Assembly (NCBI RefSeq): GCF_003326755.1
Contig: NZ_JPWH01000006.1
Coordinates: forward strand, 124,001-188,000
Direction: 5' to 3'
DNA from: Thalassospira profundimaris
GTDB taxonomy: Bacteria > Pseudomonadota > Alphaproteobacteria > Rhodospirillales > Thalassospiraceae
DNA: 64,000 bases
In this document: positions 1 through 9,791 of the stretch, in pieces
Layout of the letters: every line of letters begins with the position of its first letter
How positions within the stretch are numbered: the first letter of the stretch is position 1
Position numbers and translations under genes: made by a program
Notes under the pieces: generated by a model
The model's input: only the letters and a program-made list of their open reading frames with translations
Told to the model about the DNA's origin: nothing
The model's database searches: none

Positions 1-20
1 ACAGCATATCAGTGCGTTAT

Positions 21-60
21 GCCCCTTACCTTCCCGGCCAAAACCGGATAGACAAGGGGC
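21..60. other. Inverted repeat at the window edge
   Basis: GCCCCTT at 21-27 is complementary to AAGGGGC at 54-60, with a self-complementary CCGG pair (34-37 and 44-47) inside. It could be the end of a terminator from a gene left of the window, but no T-run follows it on the plus strand, so its role is unclear. Confidence 0.25.
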
Positions 61-106
61 AGGAACCCGAGAATATTGCCCGGCCCGGCCGATATAAAGG
101 ATGATA

Positions 107-964
107 ATGACCAACCTTCCCTTTGCCAAAAAAATGCGCCGCTGGAAACTGGGCCTCAAAACCCTGTTCGGGAAGGAACCAGCCGGGTATTTCATCCCCT
201 ATCGCTATGCGGCACAAACGGCACAATCCGTTGGCCGCCCGCATTATACGGCCCTGGAACAACAGTTTGCCGATCACCGCGAAGACATTAAATCGTGGCT
301 ATTGAAGGCGGAACTGTATCGTGACGCGCTGATGGGATTTAAACAGGCAACCCCGCCAGATCCACGCTGGGAACAGGGCTGGTTTCCTGGCATGGATGGC
401 ATGATGGCCTATGTCATCACGCGCGAATTGCGTCCGCAGCGTATTGTCGAGGTGGGGTCCGGGCATAGCACCCGTTTTTTCTACCGTGCCGTGCTGGATG
501 AACGGCTTGATACCCTCATTTCCGCCATCGACCCGGCCCCACGCGCCGACATCGCCCTGCTTCCAATCACCATCCACCAAAAAATCGTGCAACAGGTGCC
601 TGTTTCGGTTTTTGCCGATCTGTGTAATGGCGATATTCTGTCCATAGACAGCAGCCACATCCTGATGCCCGGTACCGATGTCGATATGCTGTTTTCAAAC
701 ATACTGCCTGTGCTGCCATCCGGGGTCATCATCCACATCCACGATATTTGCCTGCCAAAAGATTATCCCTCGGCCTGGCAATGGCGGGGATATAATGAAC
801 AGCAGGGCGTGGCCGCCCTTCTGGCCGGCAACGGGTTCGACATCATGTGGTCATCGGCCTATGCCAACAGCTTCATGAAGGACACGGTGACAGCCTCCAT
901 CGCCAATGACCTGCCCCTGGTTGAAGGCAGCATCGAAACCAGCCTGTGGCTGCGCAAGAAATAA
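107..964 (+). CDS. Class I SAM-dependent methyltransferase-like protein
   Basis: A 285-residue protein with a Rossmann-type SAM-binding motif I (VEVGSGHS, about residues 114-121), an acidic residue after strand 2 (IDPAPR, about 142) and a late HIHD motif typical of the Methyltransf_24 class found near polysaccharide genes. The substrate cannot be read from the sequence. ATG codons lie at 101 and 107. The AAAGG at 96-100 touches the first, so 107 is the better start. The gene is on its own on the plus strand and converges on the ABC permease gene 24 bases downstream. Methyltransferase fold is fairly sure; a small-molecule or sugar acceptor is inference. Confidence 0.8.
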   Translation: MTNLPFAKKMRRWKLGLKTLFGKEPAGYFIPYRYAAQTAQSVGRPHYTALEQQFADHREDIKSWLLKAELYRDALMGFKQATPPDPRWEQGWFPGMDGMMAYVITRELRPQRIVEVGSGHSTRFFYRAVLDERLDTLISAIDPAPRADIALLPITIHQKIVQQVPVSVFADLCNGDILSIDSSHILMPGTDVDMLFSNILPVLPSGVIIHIHDICLPKDYPSAWQWRGYNEQQGVAALLAGNGFDIMWSSAYANSFMKDTVTASIANDLPLVEGSIETSLWLRKK

Positions 965-988
965 CCAACCGTTGCGCCGCCTGCCCAA

Positions 989-2161
989 TCAGTTTTTATA
1001 GGGGTCCGCCGCGTCACGCAGGCCATCGCCCAAAAAGTTGAAGGCCAGCACAACAATAATCACCGGCACCACCGGCAACATCAGCCACGGATAAACCGCC
1101 ACGGCATTGATGTTCTGTGCTTCATTAAGCAACACCCCCCAGCTTGTCACCGGCGGACGCAGGCCAAGGCCCAGGAAACTAAGCGCGGTTTCGCCCAAAA
1201 TCATATTGGGGATCGACAACGTTACCGATGCAATCAGGTGGCTGGCAAAATTGGGCAGCAAATGGCGGGCAATGATGCGTTTTGGGGTTGCCCCGGTCAG
1301 ACGGGCCGCCAGGGCGTAATCTTCCTCGCGCAGGGCCAGGAATTTGGACCGCACCGCCCGGGCAAGCCCCGTCCAGTCAATCAGGCCCAAAATAATGGTA
1401 ATGCCAAAATAAATTAAAACCGGGCTCCAGGTGACGGGCAAGGCCGCCGAAAGCGCCATCCAGAGCGGAATTTCCGGCAGGGAGCGGATCACCTCGATCA
1501 CGCGCTGCACACAGCTATCCACCCAGCCGCCAAAATACCCGGCCACCCCGCCAATCAGAACACCCAGCACAAAGCTAACGGCAATACCGACCAGACCAAT
1601 GGTCAGTGAAATGCGCGCACCATAAATAATGCGCGAAAACATGTCGCGGCCCAACCGGTCGGTTCCCAGCAAAAACAGCGTGCCATCCTTGGCCGGGCAC
1701 ACCAGATGCAAATCCGCCTTAAACAGGCCCCAGAATTCATATGGATCGCCCGAACAGAAAAACCGCAATTTGTTTATTTTTGCCGGGTTGGGCGTATAGA
1801 CCGGTTTTAAGGTTTCCATATCGACGGAAAAGTCGGTGCCATAGGTAAACGGACCAACAAACGCGCCATCGGCAAACAGATGAATCCCCTGCGGCGGATG
1901 ATGGATATTCTGGCTGTCACGCGTTTCCTGGGCATAAGGGGCCAAAAATTCGACAATGAAAATCGCCAGATACATCACCGCCAGAATGATCAGCGACACA
2001 AAGGCCAGCCGGTGCTGTTTTAACCGCCACCAGATCAGCTTCCATTGTGACGCCAGGAAATAGCGTTCCTGTTCGGGCGAAAGCTCTTCCTTGTCCCACG
2101 GATCAAAGGGCTGGGTATCGACAAAATGTTCATCGGCGCGATCGTTGGTATGGCGGCTCAT
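989..2161 (-). CDS. ABC transporter permease, DppC/OppC family
   Basis: A 390-residue inner-membrane permease of a peptide/opine/oligosaccharide-type importer. It has an N-terminal cytoplasmic segment, a first membrane helix at about residues 52-75, a long periplasmic loop with two cysteines (FFCSGDPYEF and HLVCPAKDG), then the LGTDRLGRDMFSR signature and the permease core with the EAA-loop region near residue 290. The long first loop is larger than in standard DppC and recalls YejE-type permeases. Its ATG overlaps the stop of the upstream permease gene (ATGA at 2158-2161), so the two are translationally coupled. It is the last gene of the importer operon. Confidence 0.9.
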   Translation of the reverse strand: MSRHTNDRADEHFVDTQPFDPWDKEELSPEQERYFLASQWKLIWWRLKQHRLAFVSLIILAVMYLAIFIVEFLAPYAQETRDSQNIHHPPQGIHLFADGAFVGPFTYGTDFSVDMETLKPVYTPNPAKINKLRFFCSGDPYEFWGLFKADLHLVCPAKDGTLFLLGTDRLGRDMFSRIIYGARISLTIGLVGIAVSFVLGVLIGGVAGYFGGWVDSCVQRVIEVIRSLPEIPLWMALSAALPVTWSPVLIYFGITIILGLIDWTGLARAVRSKFLALREEDYALAARLTGATPKRIIARHLLPNFASHLIASVTLSIPNMILGETALSFLGLGLRPPVTSWGVLLNEAQNINAVAVYPWLMLPVVPVIIVVLAFNFLGDGLRDAADPYKN

Positions 2162-3156
2162 TGGGAAATGCTCCCCTGCAGGCGAATACGCGGATCAAGC
2201 CACGCCAGCAGCAAATCCGAAACGAACATGCCCACCACCGTCAGCAACGCCAGAAACATCAAAAACGACCCTGCAAGATACATATCCTGGCTTTGCAGGG
2301 CAGAAAGCAGCATTGGCCCCGTGGTTGGCAGCGACATCACCACGGATACCAGAACCGAGCCCGACACCACCTGCGGCAGGATATTGCCAATATCGGAAAT
2401 AAACGGGTTCAAAGACATACGCAGCGGATATTTGAACAGCACCTTCATCGGCGACAGGCCCTTGGCACGGGCTGTCACCACATATTGCTTGCCCAATTCA
2501 TCAAGCAGGTTGGCGCGCAACCGGCGGATCATCGCCGCCGTGCCCGATGTGCCAATGACCAAAACCGGTGCCCATAAATGTTCAATAATCGACACCACCT
2601 TGGGCAAAGACCATCCGGCATTGATAAATTGCGGGTCCATCAACCCGCCAATCGAGGTCCCGAACACCACATTGGCATAATAAAGCAGTATCAGCGCAAA
2701 CAGGAAGTTGGGCATGGCAAGGCCCAGAAAGCCCAAAAGCGTAATGCCATAATCGCCCCAGCTATATTGCCGTGTGGCGGAATAAATGCCGATGGGGAAA
2801 CTGACCACGTAAATGAACAGGATGGTACTGAAATTAAGCACCATCGAAAGCCACAAACGGTCGCCAACCACCTCGGTTACGGGCAAATTATATTCAAAAC
2901 TGAAACCAAGATTGCCGTGCAAAAGCCCCCACGCCCAATGAAAATATTGAATATAAAGGGGGTCATCAAGGCCATACTGCGCCCGCAGGAAAGCAATCTT
3001 GGAAGGATCAACCGCTTCGCCCTGCGCTTTCAGCTCGTTCATATAGGTGGTCAGGAAATCACCCGGAGGAAGCTGAATGACAATGAATACCAGCACACTG
3101 ATCATAAACAGTGTCGGTATCATGACCAACAGCCTTCTCGCCATATATGTCAGCAT
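2158..3156 (-). CDS. ABC transporter permease, DppB/OppB family
   Basis: A 332-residue permease starting MLTYMARRLLVMIP, with the classical N-terminal helix, a periplasmic loop holding QYGLDDPL, and a C-terminal permease core. It pairs with the downstream DppC-type subunit to form the membrane channel. An upstream in-frame ATG (3324) would overlap the binding-protein gene by 86 bases and add a non-family leader. The ATG at 3156 is preceded by GGGGAAAG at good spacing and gives the normal start. It lies 82 bases after the binding-protein gene in the same operon. Confidence 0.9.
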   Translation of the reverse strand: MLTYMARRLLVMIPTLFMISVLVFIVIQLPPGDFLTTYMNELKAQGEAVDPSKIAFLRAQYGLDDPLYIQYFHWAWGLLHGNLGFSFEYNLPVTEVVGDRLWLSMVLNFSTILFIYVVSFPIGIYSATRQYSWGDYGITLLGFLGLAMPNFLFALILLYYANVVFGTSIGGLMDPQFINAGWSLPKVVSIIEHLWAPVLVIGTSGTAAMIRRLRANLLDELGKQYVVTARAKGLSPMKVLFKYPLRMSLNPFISDIGNILPQVVSGSVLVSVVMSLPTTGPMLLSALQSQDMYLAGSFLMFLALLTVVGMFVSDLLLAWLDPRIRLQGSISQ

Positions 3157-3238
3157 AAGCGCTCTTTCCCCAAGATATGTGCCCCGTTCACAGGCCTTAA
3201 CGCGCCATTCCCCAACAGCGCGCCAGGTATTTTTTTTA

Positions 3239-5182
3239 TCAGCGGTTCCACCAGAATGTGTCGGGATGATACATGCCAAAGAACCCGCCCGGCTCCCAGC
3301 TATGAATGCCTTTTTCCGGTACATTCATCAACCCGTCCGCCACCACGACCGGCTGCGGCACATTTCCGACCAGCCCAATAGAAAACAGATTATCGGCATT
3401 GATATCAAGGATATGTTCCCATGCCGCTTTTTGCTGCCCTGGCCCGCCAGAGCGCCATTCGCCATACAGTTTCATCAATTCCTGGGCGGCGGGCATATCG
3501 GGTTTTTCGCCCGCTTCGCCCCCGGTTTGGTAATACTGCCCCCATTTCGGCCATTGCAGGCTGTCCTGGTTTACCGGCACAAATTCGGACGGCACCGTGG
3601 ATGGAACAGCAAGGCCATTGTCAATGCCGGTAAAAAGCGACATCACCGTATCACCACTATAGGCACGGGTGCGCATCACTTCACGCTGCAACGCCTTGAC
3701 ATAAAGCTTGATTCCCGCCTTTTGCCAGCTATCGCCAATCAAGGCGAGAATATCATCATATTCCGGGTTCTCGCCCGCCGTTTCGACAATAATTTCCAGC
3801 GGCCTGCCATCGGGCATCAGGCGAATACCATCACCATTGCGTTTGGTAAGGCCCATCTCATCAAGCAGCGCATTGGCTTTATCCAGGTCAAATCCGATAT
3901 TTTCGGTCGCGTATTCCTTTTTGAATAACGGACTTTTGGGCAAAACCGTATTATTGCGCGGCGTAGCAAGGCCAAAAAACATCACCCGGTTTAATTCAGT
4001 CCGGTTAATCGCCAGCGACAGCGCCTTGCGGAACCGCAAATCACGCAGCAATCTGCGCCAAACCGGGTCCGATACCGTCAGGTTCGGATAAAGGGTGGCA
4101 TAGTTGCCATATCCGACATCCCACAACCGCACATGATAGGCCTTTTCCTTTTCCGCCTGCTTCAGAAATGTATAATCCTTGAGTGTCAGAATACGGCTTT
4201 GAATATCCACCTCGCCCGCACCGACCTTGGCCGGTACCAGCTTGGCATTCGAGATATTGAAAATCATCCGGTCAATATAGGGCAGCTGGTTGCCATCCGG
4301 ATCAACCCGGTGAAAATACGGATTGCGTTCAAAGATAAACCGGTCCGAAGGTTCCTGGGTGCGGATAACCCAGGGCTGCAATGTTGGCAGATCAATATTT
4401 TCCAGCTTGTAGGGCCGATCCATATCGGTTTCCAGAACCGCCCAGTTGCGCAGGCCCCGTTCCTTGACCATCGCCGCGAGCTTTTGCGAGTCCTGATATT
4501 TTTCGTGAAACTGTTTTAAATAATGCGCGGGGCGGTAAATAAAGGGCGGGCGCGTGGCAGCCAGTTCCGGCAGGAAAAACGGGTTAGGCTCCGGCCAGCT
4601 ATAACGCACGGTATATTTATCAAGCACCTCGAATTTCGGCGGCTGACCATCGACCAGCAAAAAGCGCGGCGGCCCAACCGGGAACAGATCCTCGTTATTA
4701 ACGACATCTTCCCAGTAAAAACGGAAATCCTCGGCGGTAAACGGTGCCCCGTCCGACCATTTATGCCCTTTGCGCAGATGCAGGGTAAAAACGCTGCCAT
4801 CCTCGTTGACATCCAGGCTTTCGAGAATATCGGGCTTCAGGTCCAAATTCTGGTCATAACCGATCAGGTGGGTATAGCCATACACAACCGCCATGCGGAT
4901 GTCCTTGGACCGCCCCATGATTGTGACCATATCGCCGCCATATTTGCCAATCTGTTTGCCCTCGGCCGCAAAATCGAACTTCAGGGGATGTTCGGGCAAA
5001 CGCTGTTCCATTGGTGGCAACGCACCAGATTTTACCTTATCGGCAAAATAGGGCACTTCGGCCCACGCACTGCCTGCAACCAGGGTACAGCCCAACAGAA
5101 ATGCCATCGTGCCCGATGCGAATGCCGTCTTGCGTTTTTGTGCACACGGCACGGAGGGAAAACTGGCAAAAGAAAACATCAA
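3239..5182 (-). CDS. ABC transporter substrate-binding protein, SBP_bac_5 family
   Basis: A 647-residue periplasmic family-5 binding protein with a signal peptide (hydrophobic segment MAFLLGCTLVAGSAWA, about residues 26-41, cleavage after AWA). Family landmarks include HLRKGHKWSDG, the AFRKALSLAINR-like segment (here RFRKALSLAINR) and an aromatic-rich C-terminus ending YHPDTFWWNR. It is longer than DppA/OppA (about 530). That, and the large Trp/Tyr content, fits the larger opine/oligosaccharide-type members. The ligand is unknown. Its start overlaps the ATPase stop (ATGA at 5179-5182). Confidence 0.9.
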   Translation of the reverse strand: MMFSFASFPSVPCAQKRKTAFASGTMAFLLGCTLVAGSAWAEVPYFADKVKSGALPPMEQRLPEHPLKFDFAAEGKQIGKYGGDMVTIMGRSKDIRMAVVYGYTHLIGYDQNLDLKPDILESLDVNEDGSVFTLHLRKGHKWSDGAPFTAEDFRFYWEDVVNNEDLFPVGPPRFLLVDGQPPKFEVLDKYTVRYSWPEPNPFFLPELAATRPPFIYRPAHYLKQFHEKYQDSQKLAAMVKERGLRNWAVLETDMDRPYKLENIDLPTLQPWVIRTQEPSDRFIFERNPYFHRVDPDGNQLPYIDRMIFNISNAKLVPAKVGAGEVDIQSRILTLKDYTFLKQAEKEKAYHVRLWDVGYGNYATLYPNLTVSDPVWRRLLRDLRFRKALSLAINRTELNRVMFFGLATPRNNTVLPKSPLFKKEYATENIGFDLDKANALLDEMGLTKRNGDGIRLMPDGRPLEIIVETAGENPEYDDILALIGDSWQKAGIKLYVKALQREVMRTRAYSGDTVMSLFTGIDNGLAVPSTVPSEFVPVNQDSLQWPKWGQYYQTGGEAGEKPDMPAAQELMKLYGEWRSGGPGQQKAAWEHILDINADNLFSIGLVGNVPQPVVVADGLMNVPEKGIHSWEPGGFFGMYHPDTFWWNR

Positions 5183-7242
5183 ACGGCAATCTCCTGATAA
5201 TCGGCGCGACTCATTCGCACGAAATGGTCTTCGGCCAGTTGCACCATTGGCGGGTTTGACTGGCGATCAACGGTAAAGGGGGCAGGCCAGGCGGACGGGT
5301 CCGAACATTTTCCATCCATGATTTTCGAAAAATCAAGCGGATGGTCCAGGTCGGCATAAGGCACGGCATTTAACAGCGCCCTGGTATAAGGATGGGCCGG
5401 ATTTCTAAACAGACTGGAACGCGGCGCAGATTCCACAATGCGCCCGGCGCACATTACCGCAATACGATCCGCCATATAGTCAATCACGGCAAGATTATGC
5501 GAAATAAACAGATACGTCAGGTTAAGATCGCGTTGCAAATCCTTTAAAAGATTAAGAATTTGTGCCTGAACCGACACATCAAGGGCCGAAGTTGGCTCAT
5601 CAAGGATCAATAGATCCGGCCTGAGGCACAGCGCCCTTGCAATGCCAATACGCTGGCGCTGCCCGCCCGAAAAACTGTGCGGATAGCGATTTAAAAAGCG
5701 CGGATCAAGGCCGACAACCTCCATCAGTTCCAGCACCATTTTGCGCCGGTATGCCGATGTCCCCACCCCGTGAATCAACATGGGTTCGCTAATCAGGTCC
5801 TGCACCGTCATACGCGGGTTAAGCGACGAAAACGGGTCCTGAAATACAAACTGAATACGCTTGCGATAGGGTTTCAGTCGCTCTTCATCCAATCCAACCA
5901 GTTCGGTCATCTGGCCGCTTTCACCCCGAAACAGGATGCTGCCACTGTCAGGTGCCATTGCGCGCATGATCAACTTGGACAGGGTCGTTTTGCCACACCC
6001 GCTTTCGCCAACCAGCCCGACACATTCCCCGCGCCCCACTGTTAACGACACATCACTTACGGCTTGAATACGCCGTTCATCAACGCCAAACCACCCGCTT
6101 TTGCGCACCGGAAAACTTTTGTTCAGATGCGTAACCGACAACACCGCCTCGCCTTTGGCGCCCCCCGACCAACGAGGATGTGTCCGCCCGCTTGTGTCCG
6201 CTGCGCTATCGCCAGAGCTACCCAGTGTTTCTTCGGTGGATTTTATGCCATCCTCGCCCTTCTCGCGGCTGGCGGACGCTTCGTTATTCTGTTCACCCCG
6301 TCCGTTACCATAGGTGGCGTGGTCCGTCAGGCGGGCCATTTTACGATCGAACTTGTCGGTCAGGGTCAACAAACCATCCGTACGCGGTTTAATTTCGCGC
6401 AGGGGCTTTAACCTTTCATCCGGCCCCATATCAAAATGCGGTACTGCCTGTAACAGCGACCGGGTATAGGCATGACCGGGATTAATGAAAATATCATCGG
6501 TGCGCCCGCGTTCAACGACCCGGCCATTATAAACCACCACGGTATGATCCGCCATGTTCGCCACAACGCCCAAATCATGGGTGATCAACAGAACAGACAT
6601 CTTAAGACTTTTCTGCAAATCCTTGATTAAACGCAAGGTTTGCGCCTGAATAGTGACATCCAGGGCCGTAGTTGGCTCGTCGGCCACCAGCAGCGCCGGA
6701 CGGCAAACCAGTGCCATCGCAATCATGGCACGCTGGCGCAATCCGCCGGAAAGTTCAAACGGATAGGTCCGCAAGGCGGATTTGGCATTGGGAAATCCCA
6801 CCAGTTCGAGCATCTCGCGCGCAAGATCGCGCGCCTCGCTTGCCTCCACATTTTGGTGCAGGCGCACGGCCTCGGTTATCTGGTCACCAACGGTATGAAT
6901 GGGGGAAAGGGAACTCATGGGTTCCTGAAAAATCATGGAAATGCTGCCCCCGCGAATGGCACGCATTTCCGGGCTATTTGCCGATAACATGGCAATATCA
7001 ACCCGCGTTCCGGGCTTTTTGGGGTCGGCAAAAACAATACTGCCCCCCGTAATTTGCGCGGCCCGAGGCAAAATGCCCATAATCGCCTGGGAAATGGTGG
7101 TTTTGCCAGAGCCGGATTCCCCGACCAAAGCAACCGTCTGCTGCGCCCCGATCCGAAAGCTGACTTTGTCAACCGCCTTCGTCCGCATATGCGGTGTAAC
7201 GAATTCAACCTCAAGATCACGGATGCGCAGAATATCGGTCAT
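5179..7242 (-). CDS. Fused dual-domain ABC transporter ATP-binding protein (DppD-DppF type)
   Basis: A 687-residue cytoplasmic ATPase carrying two complete nucleotide-binding domains, so one gene replaces the usual DppD and DppF pair. Domain 1 has Walker A GESGSGKTT (41-49), signature LSGGLRQR (164-171) and Walker B ALLVADEP (183-190). Domain 2 has Walker A GESGCGKTT (412-420), signature FSGGQRQR and Walker B LLILDEP. They are joined by an unusually long, polar, Ser/Glu-rich linker of about 90 residues (275-365). The gene overlaps both neighbours by ATGA, placing it in the same operon as the binding protein and permeases. Confidence 0.93.
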   Translation of the reverse strand: MTDILRIRDLEVEFVTPHMRTKAVDKVSFRIGAQQTVALVGESGSGKTTISQAIMGILPRAAQITGGSIVFADPKKPGTRVDIAMLSANSPEMRAIRGGSISMIFQEPMSSLSPIHTVGDQITEAVRLHQNVEASEARDLAREMLELVGFPNAKSALRTYPFELSGGLRQRAMIAMALVCRPALLVADEPTTALDVTIQAQTLRLIKDLQKSLKMSVLLITHDLGVVANMADHTVVVYNGRVVERGRTDDIFINPGHAYTRSLLQAVPHFDMGPDERLKPLREIKPRTDGLLTLTDKFDRKMARLTDHATYGNGRGEQNNEASASREKGEDGIKSTEETLGSSGDSAADTSGRTHPRWSGGAKGEAVLSVTHLNKSFPVRKSGWFGVDERRIQAVSDVSLTVGRGECVGLVGESGCGKTTLSKLIMRAMAPDSGSILFRGESGQMTELVGLDEERLKPYRKRIQFVFQDPFSSLNPRMTVQDLISEPMLIHGVGTSAYRRKMVLELMEVVGLDPRFLNRYPHSFSGGQRQRIGIARALCLRPDLLILDEPTSALDVSVQAQILNLLKDLQRDLNLTYLFISHNLAVIDYMADRIAVMCAGRIVESAPRSSLFRNPAHPYTRALLNAVPYADLDHPLDFSKIMDGKCSDPSAWPAPFTVDRQSNPPMVQLAEDHFVRMSRADYQEIAV

Positions 7243-7913
7243 TGCCCCTCGCCCAGTGCCCCGCCACGCCCGCTGATCTGCGCCTTGACAAGATTATCCG
7301 CCTCATCAAGACGCAACAGATTGGTACGTGTCACATCATCAATCATAATCTGGTTGTCGTTCGCCGCCTCACGTGCCAGTTCAAGCAGCCGGTCAAACCC
7401 GTTCAGGGTTGATTCCGCAACCAGTTTGGTCCCTGCCGCATGCAGGGTGATTTCAAACCAGCCCTTTTTGCCATCGCGACGGGTACTGAAATAACGCAGG
7501 CGAAAGCCGGTTAGTTCCGACCAGCCAAAAGCCGACCCCGACATCACCCCGCTTTGCCGAACACCATAATCCGATACGTGAATCCGGGCCGCCAGGCGCA
7601 AAAGGGTGCGCAACAGATAAACCAGAAACAGCAAAATCAGCGCCCCGGCGATCCAGCGCAGAAGCTCGATCACATCGGGGGTAAATGCGATACCGGCACA
7701 CAGCACAATCCCCAGCACCGAACGGACCAGATCGGGCATCATCACACGACGCGGATACTGCATCACCATAATATCGGTGTTACGGCTGTCCTGGCCTTCC
7801 GGGACCACGGGGCTGTTATCAAGGTCTGTTTCACTGGTATTCACTTTTATCTCACCTAATCCACCCGTTATCACCGGGTTGTCTTTTAAAGATTGGTCCA
7901 TCCCTATTGCCAC
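7239..7913 (-). CDS. Small membrane protein of unknown function
   Basis: A protein of about 224 residues, not assigned to a family with confidence. A hydrophilic N-terminus of about 60 residues is followed by two close membrane helices (about 65-100). A cytoplasmic C-terminal half resembles a PH-like or bacterial membrane-protein accessory fold, with alternating strands and WFEITLHAAGTKL. The longest frame opens with GTG at 7913; an ATG at 7901 is an alternative. It overlaps the deacetylase-like gene by 10 bases and the ABC ATPase by ATGA. It therefore bridges the glycosyltransferase operon and the importer operon, which may be one transcript. Confidence 0.7.
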   Translation of the reverse strand: MAIGMDQSLKDNPVITGGLGEIKVNTSETDLDNSPVVPEGQDSRNTDIMVMQYPRRVMMPDLVRSVLGIVLCAGIAFTPDVIELLRWIAGALILLFLVYLLRTLLRLAARIHVSDYGVRQSGVMSGSAFGWSELTGFRLRYFSTRRDGKKGWFEITLHAAGTKLVAESTLNGFDRLLELAREAANDNQIMIDDVTRTNLLRLDEADNLVKAQISGRGGALGEGQ

Positions 7914-8662
7914 GGGAATACCCCGGGTATCGCCTGCCAGTGCAGGGCGGGATGTTCAAACGAAAACAGATCATGCAAAAAGGCGGTTGTCGGCGCATCA
8001 TGCACCAAATGATGGGTTAAAAGACCGGTCGTCTCTTCTGCGTCATACGTGCCGGTACGCCGCCCCTGCAAATGGTCAACCATCGCCGCCAGACAATGAC
8101 TTTCACCCGCAAATCCGCGGGTTCCCCGCCAGTCTATCACGTCAATATGGGTATTAACCTGTAATAACCCGCCAATCGGGTAGCTGGATTTGCGCGCGCC
8201 AAAGGTTGAAAAGGCCCGGATTCCGATGTGCGGCAGGCCCTGCATCACGGCAGGCGCAATCCTGTTCCAGGGCGGCACCATCACGGGCAAAAAACGACTG
8301 GCAAAGCGCGAGGTTAAAATATCAAAGCCCGATTGAAGCTCTTCCAGGACGGATTCGACAGGGCGAACATCATCAAGTTCCTGCTTTTTACGGTCCGCCG
8401 GTGTATGACTTTGATGGCGCCAGCCATGCTGCAAAATACGGGTATCGACCGTTTCAACAAGGCGTTCAACCAGGTCATTTTGCAGCTTGCCGGGAATAAC
8501 GGCCAGGGCCAAAGGCACGCGATAACTGCGCTCGCAGGACAGGATTTCCTCGAGCTGCGGGGTTACGGCAACGGCATCGTCGTCCCGCCACCATAATGTC
8601 GCTTGTGCGCCTTCCTGCGCCCAGCAATCAAGCTCGGTGCGAAGGTCATCCCAGGTGCCCAT
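7904..8662 (-). CDS. Polysaccharide-deacetylase-like protein
   Basis: A 252-residue protein resembling the NodB/DUF2334 class of carbohydrate-esterase-like (beta/alpha) barrels. A metal-site-like WWRDDDA motif lies near residues 24-30 and a QHGWRHQSH motif near residue 98. These positions match the Asp pair and His pair that bind the divalent metal in deacetylases. No signal peptide is visible, so it would act in the cytoplasm, which is unusual for a polymer deacetylase and favours a nucleotide-sugar or lipid-linked substrate. Its start overlaps the preceding glycosyltransferase gene by 17 bases. Confidence 0.7.
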   Translation of the reverse strand: MGTWDDLRTELDCWAQEGAQATLWWRDDDAVAVTPQLEEILSCERSYRVPLALAVIPGKLQNDLVERLVETVDTRILQHGWRHQSHTPADRKKQELDDVRPVESVLEELQSGFDILTSRFASRFLPVMVPPWNRIAPAVMQGLPHIGIRAFSTFGARKSSYPIGGLLQVNTHIDVIDWRGTRGFAGESHCLAAMVDHLQGRRTGTYDAEETTGLLTHHLVHDAPTTAFLHDLFSFEHPALHWQAIPGVFPWQ

Positions 8663-9791
8663 GATCTTTCCCCATTATTATTGCCCTGATTTTAGCCGCA
8701 CCTATACGCGCCCCGTCCAGCAATAATTCAAATTCTTTGGGAAAATCTGCATTATCCATTGCCCGTGCCAGCGTTTCCGGCTGCAACTGACAGGCAGGCA
8801 GCAGCGAAATAATGCCTTTATCGGCAAAAATCTCTGCCCGTTCGCGCTGTTCGCTCTCTCCGCCTTCGGCAAACGGAACCATCACCGAGGGCACCCCTGC
8901 CGCCAGCACATCCATCAGGGTATTATAACCTGCCTGTGACACCGAAATGTCGGCCCGCACCAGCCTGTCGCGAAAATCGGGTAAAAAGCGATGCAGCCTT
9001 ATCCCGTCGGGCAGATTGGCAGAAAGCCCGGCAAAGGCATCAGCCGGGAAATGCGGGCCGGTAATAATATCCCAATGCGCCTTTGCATATTGGGCCGATA
9101 ACGGGCGCGCGGCAATCGCGGCCGCGATTAAGTCGGCACCGACTGCACCCCCACCGGCCGATACCACCACGCCTGCACGGGATACGCTGCTATCGCGTTT
9201 CACATCGGCAGCGACATAGCCGGTATAGTCCAGCATATCGCACAAATCAGCGGCAAAGGGAAAGCTGCGATCAAAGCCGAAAACAGCAGGGTCGCCATGC
9301 ACCAGAACCCGGTCAAAATGCGATCGCGCCACGTCCCGCATCCAGCGTTCCTTTTGGATGTCCTTTTTGCGCACCAGCAAATCACGTACCGAGCAAACCC
9401 GTTTTACACCATCCTCCCCGGCCCGCTCCAATAATGGCAATAATTCAAACCGAAAGGCCCGGCGGCCAAAGGGGAACATTTCCACCAGCAAAAGGCGCGG
9501 CGACAGCTCCTGATAGGCGGCAAACAGGGCGTTCTTACGTCCGTCCTTCCAGGCATCATCTACCGGTTTTCCATCCTGATCAACCAGACCGGAAAAACCA
9601 TGATCGGCACTGCGGCACGCGGGCAACTGAATGACGCAATCAGCCCCAAAATCAATCGCCTCATCGGGGATGCCGCCGCTAACAACACCCACGGTGAGGC
9701 CCTGTTTACGCATTTCCGCCACCAGCAAGGCAGTACGACGCACATGACCAATTCCCAACAAATGCTGCACATAAATCATCACATCGGTCAT
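8646..9791 (-). CDS. MurG-like (GT28-type) glycosyltransferase
   Basis: A 381-residue GT-B protein. The N-terminus has the GIGHVRR loop of the predicted-glycosyltransferase group (COG4671-like). The C-terminal half carries SQAGYNTLMDVLAAGVPSV, which matches the nucleotide-sugar-binding region of MurG/GT28 enzymes. Acceptor and donor are unknown. It is a paralogue of the gene at 12845-14068 in the same operon, which has the equivalent GLGHLRR and GGYNTFCEIL motifs. Its ATG overlaps the histidine-phosphatase stop by 4 bases. Confidence 0.82.
   Translation of the reverse strand: MTDVMIYVQHLLGIGHVRRTALLVAEMRKQGLTVGVVSGGIPDEAIDFGADCVIQLPACRSADHGFSGLVDQDGKPVDDAWKDGRKNALFAAYQELSPRLLLVEMFPFGRRAFRFELLPLLERAGEDGVKRVCSVRDLLVRKKDIQKERWMRDVARSHFDRVLVHGDPAVFGFDRSFPFAADLCDMLDYTGYVAADVKRDSSVSRAGVVVSAGGGAVGADLIAAAIAARPLSAQYAKAHWDIITGPHFPADAFAGLSANLPDGIRLHRFLPDFRDRLVRADISVSQAGYNTLMDVLAAGVPSVMVPFAEGGESEQRERAEIFADKGIISLLPACQLQPETLARAMDNADFPKEFELLLDGARIGAAKIRAIIMGKDHGHLG

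Noticed and set aside
3157-3324. 56-codon upstream extension of the DppB-type permease
   Set aside because: It would overlap the binding-protein gene and precede the normal family start at 3156.
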